Assembly (NCBI GenBank): GCA_019321725.1
Contig: CM033106.1
Coordinates: 15,660,551-15,724,550 of the forward strand
From: Paulownia fortunei
Lineage: Eukaryota > Streptophyta > Magnoliopsida > Lamiales > Paulowniaceae
DNA length: 64,000 nt
Direction of reading: 5' to 3'
Of the stretch, positions 44,977 to 59,555 are shown one piece after another. The position numbers and the translations under genes were made by a program. The first letter of the stretch is position 1; every line of letters begins with the position of its first letter. Below the pieces are notes generated by a model. That model saw nothing but the letters and a program-made list of their open reading frames with translations. It made no database searches and had not been told where the DNA came from.

Positions 44977-47900
44977 GATTAAATTTTATAAAAAGTCGAA
45001 TAAACCTTTAGAATTATATTTTTAAATTAGAATGTTGTTTAAATAAAATCTTTAGAATTGTTCTTATTTATTTTCAGACCAGTATTTCAAAATTAAGTTA
45101 ATTTTGTATTTCAACTATATACTATCATACACATGATAAAATAAATTTAATTTTAAAATAATTAAAACATACATTGTTACAACATATTCAATACATATTA
45201 ATATTTTTATACTTTTGTGTTTTCTTAATTATATTTTCACTTATATTTTTATATTAAGTATTATAAATAATTTATGTTGAGTTATTATTCTAGTAAATTT
45301 CATAAGTATTAGGATTATAGTTTTGAAGTAAATATTTAAGATTTTATAAGTATTTTTATATTCCTGTTAATTGTATAATTTAATTAAATCTAAGAATAAA
45401 AATATATTTTTATTTTTTTAAAATTTTTAAAATAAATTAATCATACTTATTTTTTTGTATTTTTTAATAATTAAAAATTATTTAAAATTAAAATAATTAT
45501 ATATTTAAACTAAATACCATCAAGAGATTAATATACATATTTATTTATGTATTTAAGTTTCATTGCAATTTAATTGTTTACTATTTTTATAAACTTAAGT
45601 TTATTTCTGTATTTAATTTGCATTGCTTTTATATTGGTTTTTAGATTGTTCGATTAATTTTCATATGTTTAAGAACTAATGTTTATTTTTTTTAAAAACA
45701 AATTTGACTTACTATCTATGAATTTAAATTTTATTTACCTATAAAATATCATAATTTAATAATGCATTTTTATTATTTTTTTAAAATTTTATAGTGCTAT
45801 AAATTCAGTCGATTAAATTTTATAAAATGTCGAATAACCTTTAGAATTATATTTTTAAATTAGAATGTTGTTTAAATAAAATATTTTAGAATTGTTCTTA
45901 TCAATATTTTCAGACCAGTATTTCAAAATTAAGTTAATTTTGTATTTCAACTAAATACTATCTAACATGATAAAATAAAATTAATTTAAAATAATTAAAA
46001 CATACATTGTTACAACATATTCAATACATATTAATTATTTTTGTACTTTTTTGTGTTTTCTTAATTATTATTTTCACTTATATTTTTATATTAAGTATTA
46101 TAAATAATTATATTGTTGAGTTATTATTCTAGTAAATTTCATAAGTATTAGGATTATAGTTTTGAAGTAAATATTTAAGATTTTTTATAAGTATTTTTAT
46201 ATTCCTGTTAATTGTATAATTTAATTAATCTAGGAAAATAAAATATATTTATTTTTAAAATTATTAAAATTAAATTAATCAATACTTATTTTTTTGTATT
46301 TTTTAATAATTAAAAATTATTCTAAAATTAAAATAATTATATATTTAAACTAAATACCATCAAGAGATTAAATATACATATTTATTTATGTATTTAAGTT
46401 TCATTGCAATTTAAATTGTTTAATATTTTTATAATCTTAAGTTTATTTTGTATATATAATTTGCATTGCTTCTTTGTTTTAGATTGTTCGATTATTTTCA
46501 TATGTTTAAGAACTAATGTTTATTTTTTTTAAAAATAATTTCAGACTTACTATCTATGAAATTTAAATTTTATTTACCTATAAAATATCATAATTTAATA
46601 ATGCATTTTTATTATTTTTTTAAAATTTTTATATAGTGCTAGTAAATTTAGGTCGATTAAATTTTATAAAAAGTCGAATAAACCTTTAGAATTATATTTT
46701 TAAATTAGAATGTTGTTTAAATAAAATATTTTAGCCATTGTTGTTATCAATATTTTCAGACGCAGTAATTTAAACATACATTGTTAAACATATTCAATAC
46801 ATATAATTATTTTTGTACTTTTTTGTGTTTCTAAATTATTATTTTCATTTATATTTTTATATTAAGTATTATAAATAATTATATTGTTGAGTTATTATTC
46901 TAGTAAATTTCATAAGTATTAGGATTATAGTTTTGAAGTAAATATTTAATATTTTTATAAGTATTTTTATATTCCTGTTAATTGTATAATTTAATTAAAT
47001 CTAGAAAATAAAATATATTTATTTTTAAAATTATTAAAATTAAATTAATCAATACTTATTTTTTTGTTTTTTTAATAATTAAAAATTATTTTAAAATTAA
47101 AATAATTATATTTAAACTAAATACCATCAAGAGATTAAATATACATATTATTTATGTATTTAAGTTTCATTGCAATTTAAATTGTTTAATATTTTTATAA
47201 ACTTAATTTATTTTCTGTATTTAATTTGCATTGCTTTTATATTGGGTTTTAGATTGTTCGATTATTTTCATATGTTTAAGAAAATGTTTATTTTTTTTAA
47301 AAACAATTTCAGACTTACTATCTATGAAATTTAAATTTTATTTACCTATAAAATATTATTTAATAATGCATTTTTATTTTATTTTTTTAAATTTTTATAT
47401 AGTGCTATTAAATTCAAGTCGATTAAATTTTATAAAATGTCGAATAAACCTTTAGAATTATATTTTTAAATTAGAATGTTGTTTAAATAAAATATTTTAG
47501 AATTGTTGTTATCAATATTTTCAGACCAGTATTTCAAAATTAAGTTAATTTTGTATTTCAACTATATACTATCTACATGATAAAATAATTTAATTTTAAA
47601 ATAATTAAAACATACATTGTTACAACATATTCAATACATATTAATTATTTTTGTACTTTTTTGTTTTCTTAATTATTATTTTCACTTATATTTTTATATT
47701 AAGTATTATAAATATTATATTGTTGAGTTATTATTCTAGTAAATTTCATAAGTATTAGGATTATAGTTTTGAAGTAAATATTTAATATTTTTATAAGTAT
47801 TTTTATATTCCTGTTAATTGTATAATTTAATTAAATCTAAGAAATAAATATATTTATTTTTAAAATTTTTAAAATTAAATTAATCAATACTTATTTTTTT

Positions 47901-50900
47901 GTATTTTTTAATAATTAAAAATTATTTTAAAATTAAAATAATTATATATTTAAACTAAATACCATCAAGAGATTAAATACATATTTATTTATGTATTTAA
48001 GTTTCATTGCAATTTAAATTGTTTAATATTTTTATATAATCTTAAGTTTATTTCTGTATTTAATTTGCATTGCTTTTATATTGGTTTTTAGATTGTTCGA
48101 TTATTTTCATATGTTTAAGAACTAATGTTTATTTTTTTTAAAAATAATTTCAGACTTACTATCTATGAAATTTAAATTTTATTTACCTATAAAATATCAT
48201 AATTTAATAATGCATTTTTATTATTTTTTAAAATTTTTATATAGTGCTAGTAAATTTAGGTCGATTAATTTTTTATAAAATGTCGAATAACCTTTAGAAT
48301 TATATTTTTAAATTAGAATGTTGTTTAAATAAAATATTTTAGAATTGTTGTTATCTATTTTCAGACCAGTATTTCAAAATTAAGTTAATTTTGTATTTCA
48401 ACTAAATACTATCTAACATGATAAATAATTTAATTTTAAAATAATTAAAACATACATTGTTACAACATATTCAATACATATTAATTATTTTTGTACTTTT
48501 TTGTGTTTCTAAATTATTATTTTCACTTATATTTTTATATTAAGTTTTATAAATAATTTTGTTGAGTTATTATTCTAGTAAATTTCATAAGTATTAGGAT
48601 TATAGTTTTGAAGTAAATATTTAATTTTTTATAAGTATTTTTATATTCCTGTTAATTGTATAATTTAATTAAATCTAGAAAATAAAATATATTTATTTTA
48701 AAATTTTTAAAATTAAAATTATCAATACTTATTTTTTTGTATTTTTTAATAATTAAAAATTATTCTAAAATTAAAATAATTATATATTTAAACTAAATAC
48801 CATCAAGAGATTAAATATACATATTTATTTATGTATTTAAGTTTCATTGCAATTTAAATTGTTTAATATTTTTATAATCTTAAGTTTATTTCTGTATTAA
48901 TTTGCATTGCTTCTATATTAGGTTTTAGATTGTTCGATTATTTTCATATGTTTAAGAACTAATGTTTATTTTTTTTAAAAATAATTTCAGACTTACTATC
49001 TATGAAATTTAAATTTTATTTACCTATAAAATATCATAATTTAATAATGCATTTTTATTTTTTTTAAATTTTTATATAGTGCTAGTAAATTTAGGTCGAT
49101 TAAATTTTATAAAATGTCGAATAAACCTTTAGAATTATATTTTTAAATTAGAATGTTGTTTAAATAAAATATTTTAGAATTGTTCTTATCTATTTTCAGA
49201 CCAGTATTTCAAAATTAAGTTAATTTTGTATTTCAACTAATACTATCTAAGATGATAAAATAATTTAATTTTAAAATAATTAAAACATACATTGTTATAA
49301 CATATTCAATACATATTAATTATTTTTGTACTTTTTTGTGTTTCTAAATTATTATTTTCACTTATATTTTTATATTAAGTATTATAAATAATTATATTGT
49401 TGAGTTATTATTCTAGTAAATTTCATAAGTATTAGATTATAGTTTTGAAGTAAATATTTAAGATTTTTTATAAGTATTTTTATATTCCTGTTAATTGTAT
49501 AATTTAATTAATCTAGGAAAATAAAATATATTTATTTTTAAAATTTTTAAAATTAAATTAATCAATACTTATTTTTTTGTATTTTTTAATAATTAAAAAT
49601 TATTCTAAAATTAAAATAATTATATATTTAAACTAAATACCATCAAGAGATTAAATATACATATTTATTTATGTATTTAAGTTTCATTGCAATTTAAATT
49701 GTTTAATATTTTTATAATCTTAAGTTTATTTCTGTATTTAATTTGCATTGCTTTTATATTGGTTTTTAGATTGTTCGATTATTTTCATATGTTTAAGAAC
49801 TAATGTTTATTTTTTAAAAACAATTCAGACTTACTATCTATGAAATTTAAATTTTATTTACCTATATATCATAATTTAATAATGCATTTTTATTATTTTT
49901 TTAAATTTTTATATAGTGCTATTAAATTCAAGTCGATTAAATTTTTAAAAAATGTCGAATAAACCTTTAGAATTATATTTTTAAATTAGAATGTTGTTTA
50001 AATAAAATATTTTAGAATTGTTGTTATCAATATTTTCAGACCAGTATTTCAAAATTAAGTTAATTTTGTATTTCAACTATATACTATCTAACATGATAAA
50101 ATAAATTTAATTTTAAAATAATTAAAACATACATTGTTACAACATATTCAATACATATTAATTATTTTTGTACTTTTTTGTGTTTTCTAAATTATTATTT
50201 TCACTTATATTTTTATATTAAGTATTATAAATAATTATATTGTTGAGTTATTATTCTAGTAAATTTCATAAGTATTAGGATTATAGTTTTGAAGTAAATA
50301 TTTAATATTTTTATAAGTATTTTTATATTCCTGTTAATTGTATAATTTAATTAAATCTAAAAAATAAAATATATTTATTTTTAAAATTTTTAAAATTAAA
50401 TTAATCAATACTTATTTTTTTTATTTTTTAATAATTAAAAATTATTTTAAAATTAAAATAATTATATATTTAAACTAAATACCATCAAGAGATTAAATAT
50501 ACATATTTATTTATGTATTTAAGTTTCATTGCAATTTAAATTGTTTACTATTTTTAAATCTTAAGTTTATTTCTGTATTTAATTTGTATTGCTTTTATAT
50601 TGGTTTTTAGATTGTTCGATTATTTTCATATGTTTAAGAACTAATGTTTATTTTTTTTAAAAACAATTTCAGACTTACTATCTATGAAATTTAAATTTTA
50701 TTTACCTATAAAATATCATAATTTAATAATGCATTTTTATTATTTTTTTAAAATTTTTATATAGTGCTAGTAAATTCAAGTCGATTAAATTTTATAAAAT
50801 GTCGAATAAACCTTTAGAATTATATTTTTAAATTAGAATGTTGTTTAAATAAAATATTTTAGAATTGTTCTTATCAATTTTCAGACCAGTATTTCAAAAT

Positions 50901-53900
50901 TAAGTTAATTTTGTATTTCAACTAAATACTATCTAACATGATAAAATAAATTTAATTTTAAAATAATTAAAACATACATTGTTACAACATATTCAATACA
51001 TATTAATTATTTTTGTACTTTTTTGTGTTTTCTAAATTATTATTTTCACTTATATTTTTATATTAAGTATTATAAATAATTATATTGTTGAGTTATTATT
51101 CTAGTAAATTTCATAAGTATTAGGATTATAGTTTTGAAGTAAATATTTAAGATTTTTTATAAGTATTTTTATATTCCTGTTAATTGTATAATTTAATTAA
51201 ATCTAGAAAAATAAAATATATTTATTTTTAAAATTTTTAAAATTAAATTAATCAATACTTATTTTTTTGTATTTTTTAATAATTAAAAATTATTCTAAAA
51301 TTAAAATAATTATATATTTAAACTAAATACCATCAAGAGATTAAATAATCATATTTATTTATGTATTTAAGTTTCATTGCAATTTAAATTGTTTAATATT
51401 TTTATAATCTTAAGTTTATTTCTGTATATAATTTGCATTGCTTCTATGTTAGGTTTTAGATTGTTCGATTATTTTCATATGTTTAAGAACTAATGTTTAT
51501 TTTTTTTAAAAATAATTTCAGACTTACTATCTATGAAATTTAAATTTTATTTACCTATAAAATATCATAATTTAATAATGCATTTTTATTATTTTTTTAA
51601 AATTTTTATATAGTGCTAGTAAATTTAGGTCGATTAAATTTTATAAAAAGTCGAATAAACCTTTAGAATTATATTTTTAAATTAGAATGTTGTTTAAATA
51701 AAATATTTTAGAATTGTTCTTATCTATTTTCAGACCAGTATTTCAAAATTAAGTTAATTTTGTATTTCAACTAAATACTATCTAACATGATAAAATAAAA
51801 TTAATTTTAAAATAATTAAAACATACATTGTTAAAACATATTCAATACATATTAATTATTTTTGTACTTTTTTGTGTTTTCTTAATTATTATTTTCACTT
51901 ATATTTTTATATTAAGTATTATAAATACTTATATTGTTGAGTTATTATTCTAGTAAATTTCATAAGTATTAGGATTATACTTTTGAAGTAAATATTTAAT
52001 ATTTTTATAAGTATTTTTATATTCCTGTTAATTGTATAATTTAATTAAATCTAAGAAAATAAAATATATTTATTTTTAAAATTAAATTAATCAATACTTA
52101 TTTTTTTGTATTTTTTAATAATTAAAAATTATTCTAAAATTAAAATAATTATATATTTAAACTAAATACCATCAAGAGATTAAATATACGTATTTATTTA
52201 TGTATTTAATTTTCATTGCAATTTAAATTGTTTAATATTTTTATAATCTTAAGTTTATTTCTGTATTATAATTTGCATTGCTTCTATATTGGGTTTTAGA
52301 TTGTTCGATTATTTTCATATGTTTAAGAACTAATGTTTATTTTTTTAAAAACAATTTCAGACTTACTATCTATGAAATTTAAATTTTATTTACCTATAAA
52401 ATATCATAATTTAATAATGCATTTTTATTATTTTTTTAAATTTTTATATAGTGCTAGTAAATTCAGGTCGATTAAATTTTATAAAATGTCGAATAAACCT
52501 TTAGAATTATATTTTTAAATTAGAATGTTGTTTAAATAAAATATTTTAGAATTGTTCTTATCTATTTTCAGACCAGTATTTCAAAATTAAGTTAATTTTG
52601 TATTTCAACTAAATACTATCTAACATGATAAAATAAAATTAATTTTAAAATAATTAAAACATACATTGTTACAACATATTCAATACATATTAATTATTTT
52701 TGTACTTTTTTGTGTTTTCTTAATTATTATTTTCACTTATATTTTTATATTAAGTATTATAAATACTTATATTGTTGAGTTATTATTCTAGTAAATTTCA
52801 TAAGTATTAGGATTATAGTTTTGAAGTAAATATTTAAGATTTTTTATAAGTATTTTTATATTCCTGTTAATTGTATAATTTAATTAAATCTAGGAAAATA
52901 AAATATATTTATTTTTAAAATTATTAAAATTAAATTAATCAATACTTATTTTTTTGTATTTTTTAATAATTAAAAATTTTTAAAATTAAAATAATTATAT
53001 ATTTAAACTAAATACCATCAAGAGATTAAATATACATATTTATTTATGTATTTAAGTTTCATTGCAATTTAAATTGTTTAATATTTTTATAATCTTAAGT
53101 TTATTTCTGTATATAATTTGCATTGCTTCTATATTAGGTTTTAGATTGTTCGATTATTTTCATATGTTTAAGAACTAATGTTTATTTTTTTTAAAAATAA
53201 TTTCAGACTTACTATCTATGAAATTTAAATTTTATTTACCTATAAAATATCATAATTTAATAATGCATTTTTATATTTTTTTAAAATTTTATATAGTGCT
53301 AGTAAATTTAGGTCGATTAAATTTTATAAAATGTCGAATAAACCTTTAGAATTATATTTTTAAATTAGAATGTTGTTTAAATAAAATATTTTAGAATTGT
53401 TCTTATCTATTTTCAGACCAGTATTTCAAAATTAAGTTAATTTTGTATTTCAACTAAATACTATCTAACATGATGATAAAATAAAATTAATTTTAAAATA
53501 ATTAAAACATACATTGTTACAACATATTCAATACATATTAATTATTTTTGTACTTTTTTTGTTTTCTTAATTATTATTTTCACTTATATTTTTATATTAA
53601 GTATTATAAATACTTATATTGTTGAGTTATTATTCTAGTAAATTTCATAAGTATTAGGATTATACTTTTGAAGTAAATATTTAATATTTTTATAAGTATT
53701 TTTATATTCCTGTTAATTGTATAATTTAATTAAATCTAAGAAAATAAAATATATTTATTTTTAAAATTAAATTAATCAATACTTATTTTTTTGTATTTTT
53801 TAATAATTAAAAATTATTCTAAAATTAAAATAATTATATATTTAAACTAAATACCATCAAGAGATTAAATATACGTATTTATTTATGTATTTAATTTTCA

Positions 53901-54540
53901 TTGCAATTTAAATTGTTTAATATTTTTATAATCTTAAGTTTATTTCTGTATATTAATTTGCATTGCTTCTATATTGGGTTTTAGATTGTTCGATTATTTT
54001 CATATGTTTAAGAACTAATGTTATTTTTTTAAAAACAATTTCAGACTTACTATCTATGAAATTTAAATTTATTTACCTATAAAATATCATAATTTAATAA
54101 TGCATTTTTATTATTTTTTTAAAATTTTTATATAGTGCTAGTAAATTTAGGTCGATTAAATTTTATAAAATGTCGAATAAACCTTTAGAATTATATTTTT
54201 AAATTAGAATGTTGTTTAAATAAAATATTTTAGAATTGTTGTTATCAATATTTCAGACCAGTATTTCAAAATTAAGTTAATTTTGTATTTCAACTAAATA
54301 CTATCTAACATGATAAAATAAAATTAATTTTAAAATAATTAAAACATACATTGTTACAACATATTCAATACATATTAATTATTTTTGTACTTTTTTGTGT
54401 TTTTTAATTATTATTTTCACTTATATTTTTATATTAAGTATTATAAATACTTATATTGTTGAGTTATTATTCTAGTAAATTTCATAAGTATTAGGATTAT
54501 AGTTTTGAAGTAAATATTTAAGATTTTTTATAAGTATTAT
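44977..54540 (+). repeat. Satellite array, forward arm (~840 bp monomer)
   Basis: Direct tandem copies of a very AT-rich monomer. The anchor gattaaatttt recurs at 44977, 45811, 46655, 47421, 48263, 49098, 49935, 50783, 51632, 52470, 53315 and 54154, giving spacings of 834-849 bp with one short unit of 766 bp. Fixed landmarks in each unit are gtcgaataaacc, ttttcagaccagtatttc, ccatcaagagatta, gattgttcgatta and tttacctataaaat. ORFs inside (47231-47455, 52333-52518) repeat with the monomer and change length freely, so they are not genes. Confidence 0.95.
46655..47420 (+). repeat. Short satellite monomer with internal deletion
   Basis: This unit is 766 bp. The block that normally runs from gaccagtatttcaaaattaag to ttaattttaaaataatt is missing, and the sequence passes from ttttcagacgcagta straight to atttaaacatacattgtt. 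Confidence 0.85.
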
Positions 54541-57500
54541 TATAGGTAAACAAAAGTTAAATTTCATAGATAGTAAGTATGAATATTTAAAAAAAAATAC
54601 ACATTAGTTCTTAAACATATAAAAATAATCGAACAATCTAAAAACCAATATAAAAGCAATGCAAATTAAATACATAAATAAACTTAAGATTATAAAAATA
54701 TTAAACAATTTAAATTGCAATGAAACTTAAATACCAAAATAAATACGTATATTTAATCTCTTGATGGTATTTAGTTTAAATATATAATTATTTTAAATTT
54801 AGAATAATTTTAATTATTAAAAAATACAAAAAAAATAAGTACTGATTAATTTAATTTTAAAAATAAATATATTTTATTTTCATAGATTTAATTAAATTAT
54901 ATAATTAACAGGAATATAAAAATAAATATAAAAAATCTTAAATATTTACTTCAAATTTATAATCGTAGTACTTATGAAATTTACTAGAATAATAACTCAA
55001 CAATATAAGTATTTATAATACTTAATATAAAAATATAAGTGAAAGTAATAATTAAGAAAACACAAAAAAGTACAAAAATAATTAATATGTATTGAATATG
55101 TTATAACAATGTATGTTTTAATTATTTTAAAATTAAATTTATTTTATCATCTTAGATAGTATTTAGTTGAAATATAAAATTAACTTAATTTTGAAATATT
55201 GGTCTGAAAATAGATAAGAACAATTCTAAAATATTTTATTTAAACAACATTCTAATTTAAAAATATAATTCTAAAGGTTTATTCGATATTTTATAAACTT
55301 TAATTTAACTATATTTACTATCCCTATATAAAAATTTAGAAAAATAATAAAAATACATTATTAAATTAAAATATTTTATAGGTAAACAAAAGTTAAATTT
55401 CATAGATAGTAAGTATGAATATTTAAAAAAAAATACACATTAGTTCTTAAACATATAAAAATAATCGAACAATCTAAAAACCAATATAAAAGCAATGCAA
55501 ATAAAATAACGAAATAAACTTTAGATTATAAAAATATTAAACAATTTAAATTGCAATGAAACTTAAATACCTAAATAAATACGTATATTTAATCTCTTGA
55601 TGGTATTTAGTTTAAATATATAATTATTTTAAAATTTAGAATAATTTTTAATTATTAAGAAATACAAAAAAATAAGTATTGAATAATTTAATTTTAAAAA
55701 TAAATATATTTTATTTTCATAGTTTTAATTAAATTATATAATTAACAGGAACATAAAAATAATTATAAATAATCTTAAATATTTAGTTCAAATGTATAAT
55801 CCTAATACTTATGAAATTTACTAGAATAATAACTCAACAATGTAAGTATTTATAAAATTTAATATAAAAATATAAATGAAAGTAATAATTAAGAAAACCT
55901 AAAAAGTACAAAAATAATTAATATGTATTGAATATGTTATAACTAAGTATGTTTTAATTATTTTAAAATTAATTTTATTTTATCATCTTAGATAGTATTT
56001 AGTTGAAATACAAAATTAACTTAATTTTGAAATATTGGTTTGAAAATAGATAAGAACAATTCTAAAATATTTTATTTAAACAACATTCTAATTTAAAAAT
56101 ATAATTCTAAAGGTTTATTCGACATTTTATAAAATTTAATCGACCTAAATTTACTAGCACGATATAAAAATTTTAAAAAAATAATAAAAAATCATCATTA
56201 AATTATAATATTTTATAGGTAAGTAAAATTTAAATTTCAAAGATAGTAAGTCTGAATTTTTTTTTTTAAAAAAGTACACATTAGTTCTTAAACATATAAA
56301 AATAATCGAACAATCTAAAACCTAGTATAGAAGCAATGCAAATTAAATACAGAAATAAACTTAAGATTATAAAAATATTAAACAATTTAAATTGCAATGA
56401 AAATTAAATACATAAATAAATAGGTATATTTAATATCTTGATGGTATTTAGTTTAAATATATAATTATTTTAATTTTAGAATAATTTTTAATTATTAAGA
56501 AATACAAAAAAATAAGTATTGATTAATTTAATTTTAATAATTTTAAAAATAAATATATTTTATTTTCCTAGATTTAATTAAATTATACAATTAATAGGAA
56601 TATAAAAATACTTATAAAAAATCTTAAATATTTACTTCAAATTTATAATCCTAATACTTATGAAATTTACTAGAATAATAACTCAACAATGTAAGTATTT
56701 ATAAAATTAATATAAAAATATAAATGAAAGTAATAATTAAGAAAACCCTAAAAAGTACAAAAATAATTAATTGTATTGAATATGTTATAACTAAGTATGT
56801 TTTAATTATTTTAAAATTAATTTTATTTTATCATCTTAGATAGTATTTAGTTGAAATATAAAATTAACTTAATTTTGAAATATTGGTCTGAAAATAGATA
56901 AGAACAATTCTAAAATATTTTATTTAAACAACATTCTAATTTAAAAATATAATTCTAAAGGTTTATTCGATATTTTATAAACTTTAATTTAACTATATTT
57001 ACTATCCCTATATAAAAATTTAGAAAAATAATAAAAATACATTATTAAATTAAAATATTTTATAGGTAAACAAAAGTTAAATTTCATAGATAGTAAGTAT
57101 GAATATTTAAAAAAAAAAAATACACATTAGTTCTTAAACATATAAAAATAATCGAACAATCTAAAAACCAATATAAAAGCAATGCAAATAAAATAACGAA
57201 ATAAACTTTAGATTATAAAAATATTAAACAATTTAAATTGCAATGAAACTTAAATACCTAAATAAATACGTATATTTAATCTCTTGATGGTATTTAGTTT
57301 AAATATATAATTATTTTAAAATTTAGAATAATTTTTAATTATTAAGAAATACAAAAAAAATAAGTATTGAATAATTTAATTTTAAAAATAAATATATTTT
57401 ATTTTCATAGTTTTAATTAAATTATATAATTAACAGGAACATAAAAATAATTATAAATAATCTTAAATATTTAGTTCAAATGTATAATCCTAATACTTAT

Positions 57501-59173
57501 GAAATTTACTAGAATAATAACTCAACAATGTAAGTACTTATAAAAGTTAATATAAAAATATAATTGAAAGTAATAATTAAGAAAACCCAAAAAAGTACAA
57601 AAATAATTAATATGTATTGAATATGTTATAACTAAGTATGTTTTAATTATTTTAAAATTAATTTTATTTTATCATCTTAGATAGTATTTAGTTGAAATAC
57701 AAAATTAACTTAATTTTGAAATATTGGTCTGAAAATAGATAAGAACAATTCTAAAATATTTTATTTAAACAACATTCTAATTTAAAAAAATAATTCTAAA
57801 GTTTATTCGACATTTTATAAAATTAATCGACCTAAATTTACTAGCACTATATAAAATTTTTAAAAAAATAATAAAAATGCATTATTAAATTATAATATTT
57901 TATAGATAAATAAAAGTTAAATTTCATAGATAGTAAGTCTGATTTTTTTTTTTTAAAAAATACACATATAAAAAAACATATGAAAATAATCGAACAATCT
58001 AAAACCCAATATAGAAGCAATGCAAATTAAATACAGAAATAAACTTAAGATTATAAAAATATTAAACAATTTAAATTGCAATGAAAATTAAATACCTAAA
58101 TAAATACGTATATTTAATCTCTTGATGGTATTTAGTTTAAATATATAATTATTTTAATTTTAGAATAATTTTTAATTATTAAAAAATACAAAAAATAAGT
58201 ATTGATTAATTTAATTTTAATAATTTTAAAAATAAATATATTTTATTTTTCTAGATTTAATTGAATTATACAATTAACAAGAATATAAAAATACTTATAA
58301 AAAATCTAAAATATTTACTTCAAAACTATAATCCTAATGCTTATGAAATTTACTAGAATAATAACTCAACAATATAAGTATTTATAATACTTAATATAAA
58401 AATATAAGTGAAAGTAATAATTAAGAAAACACAAAAAAGTACAAAAATAATTAATATGTATTGAATATGTTATAACTATGTATGTTTTAATTATTTTAAA
58501 AATTAAATTAAATTTATCATCTTAGATAGTATTTAGTTGAAATATAAAATTAACTTAATTTTGAAATATTGGTATGAAAATAGATAAGAATAATTCTAAA
58601 ATATTTTATTTAAACAACATTCTAATTTAAAAATATAATTCTAAAGGTTTATTCGACATTTTATAAAATTTAATTTAACTAAATTTACTATCACTATATA
58701 AAAATTTAAAAAAATAATAAAAATGCATTATTAAATTAAAATATTTTATAGGTAAACAAAATTTAAATTTCATAGATAGTAAGTCTGAATATTTTTTTTA
58801 AAAAAACATACACTTTAGTTCTTAAACATATAAAATTAATCGAACAATCTAAAACCCAATATAAAAGCAATGCAAATAAAATAACGAAATAAACTTAAGA
58901 TTATAAAAAATATTAAATAATTTAAATTGCAATGAAAATTAAATACATAAATAAATACGTATATTTAATCTGTTGATGGTATTTAGTTTAAATATATAAT
59001 TATTTTAATTTTAGAACAATTTTTATTTATTAAAAAATACAAAAAAATAAGTATTGATTAATTTAATTTTAATAATTTTAAAAATAAATATATTTTATTT
59101 TCTTAGATTTAATTAAATTATACAATTAATAGGAATATAAAAATACTTATAAAAAATATTAAATATTTACTTC
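54541..59173 (-). repeat. Satellite array, inverted arm
   Basis: The same monomer in reverse complement. The anchor gtttattcg recurs at 55277, 56113, 56961, 57801 and 58647 (spacings 836-848 bp). Alternate units share private variants: aacgaaataaac at 55508, 57195 and 58883, and the gtatgaatatttaaaaaaaaa type versus the gtctgaatttttttt type. The arm ends at tatttacttca (59173), in mid-monomer. Confidence 0.94.
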
Positions 59174-59555
59174 ATCTTGGAAGGTGAAGTAACTCACATG
59201 AGGCCAAGAAAGCTATAGCGGCCCTAAAGATCACAAATTTCTACCTTGAGCTCATCGAAAAAAATGGAACCTTGGGTGGTAAAGTAACTCTATTGAAGGC
59301 AAGAAAGTAGTTGGTCTTAGAGATCACAAACTTCTTCCTTTATATTATTGACAAAAGTCGAACCCCGAGAGATGAAGTGACTCTATTATGGCCAAGAAAG
59401 ATGTAGTTGTTCCAAGATATCACAAACTTCTTCCCTTAGGTTATTGACAAAAGTCAAACCCCCGGAAGTAAAGTAGCTCCATTGAGGCCAAGAAAGTTGT
59501 AGTTAGCCCAAGAAATCACAAACTTCTACCCTTAAGTTATCGATAAAAGTCCTCT
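59174..59555 (+). repeat. Minisatellite, four units of about 93-96 bp
   Basis: The block gaagtaactc...gaggccaagaaag...gatcacaaacttctaccc...gttattgacaaaagtc occurs four times. The core aagt(a/g)(a/g)ctc is at 59187, 59282, 59375 and 59471. It abuts the satellite directly and is not AT-rich, so it is a separate repeat. Confidence 0.85.

Noticed and set aside
47231..47455. ORFs inside the satellite as genes
   Set aside because: They recur with the monomer, change length between copies and encode only AT-driven F/L/Y/K-rich strings.
44977..59173. CRISPR-like or rDNA spacer interpretation of the tandem array
   Set aside because: Repeats are contiguous ~840 bp units with no spacers, and no rRNA gene or Pol I-like element is seen.
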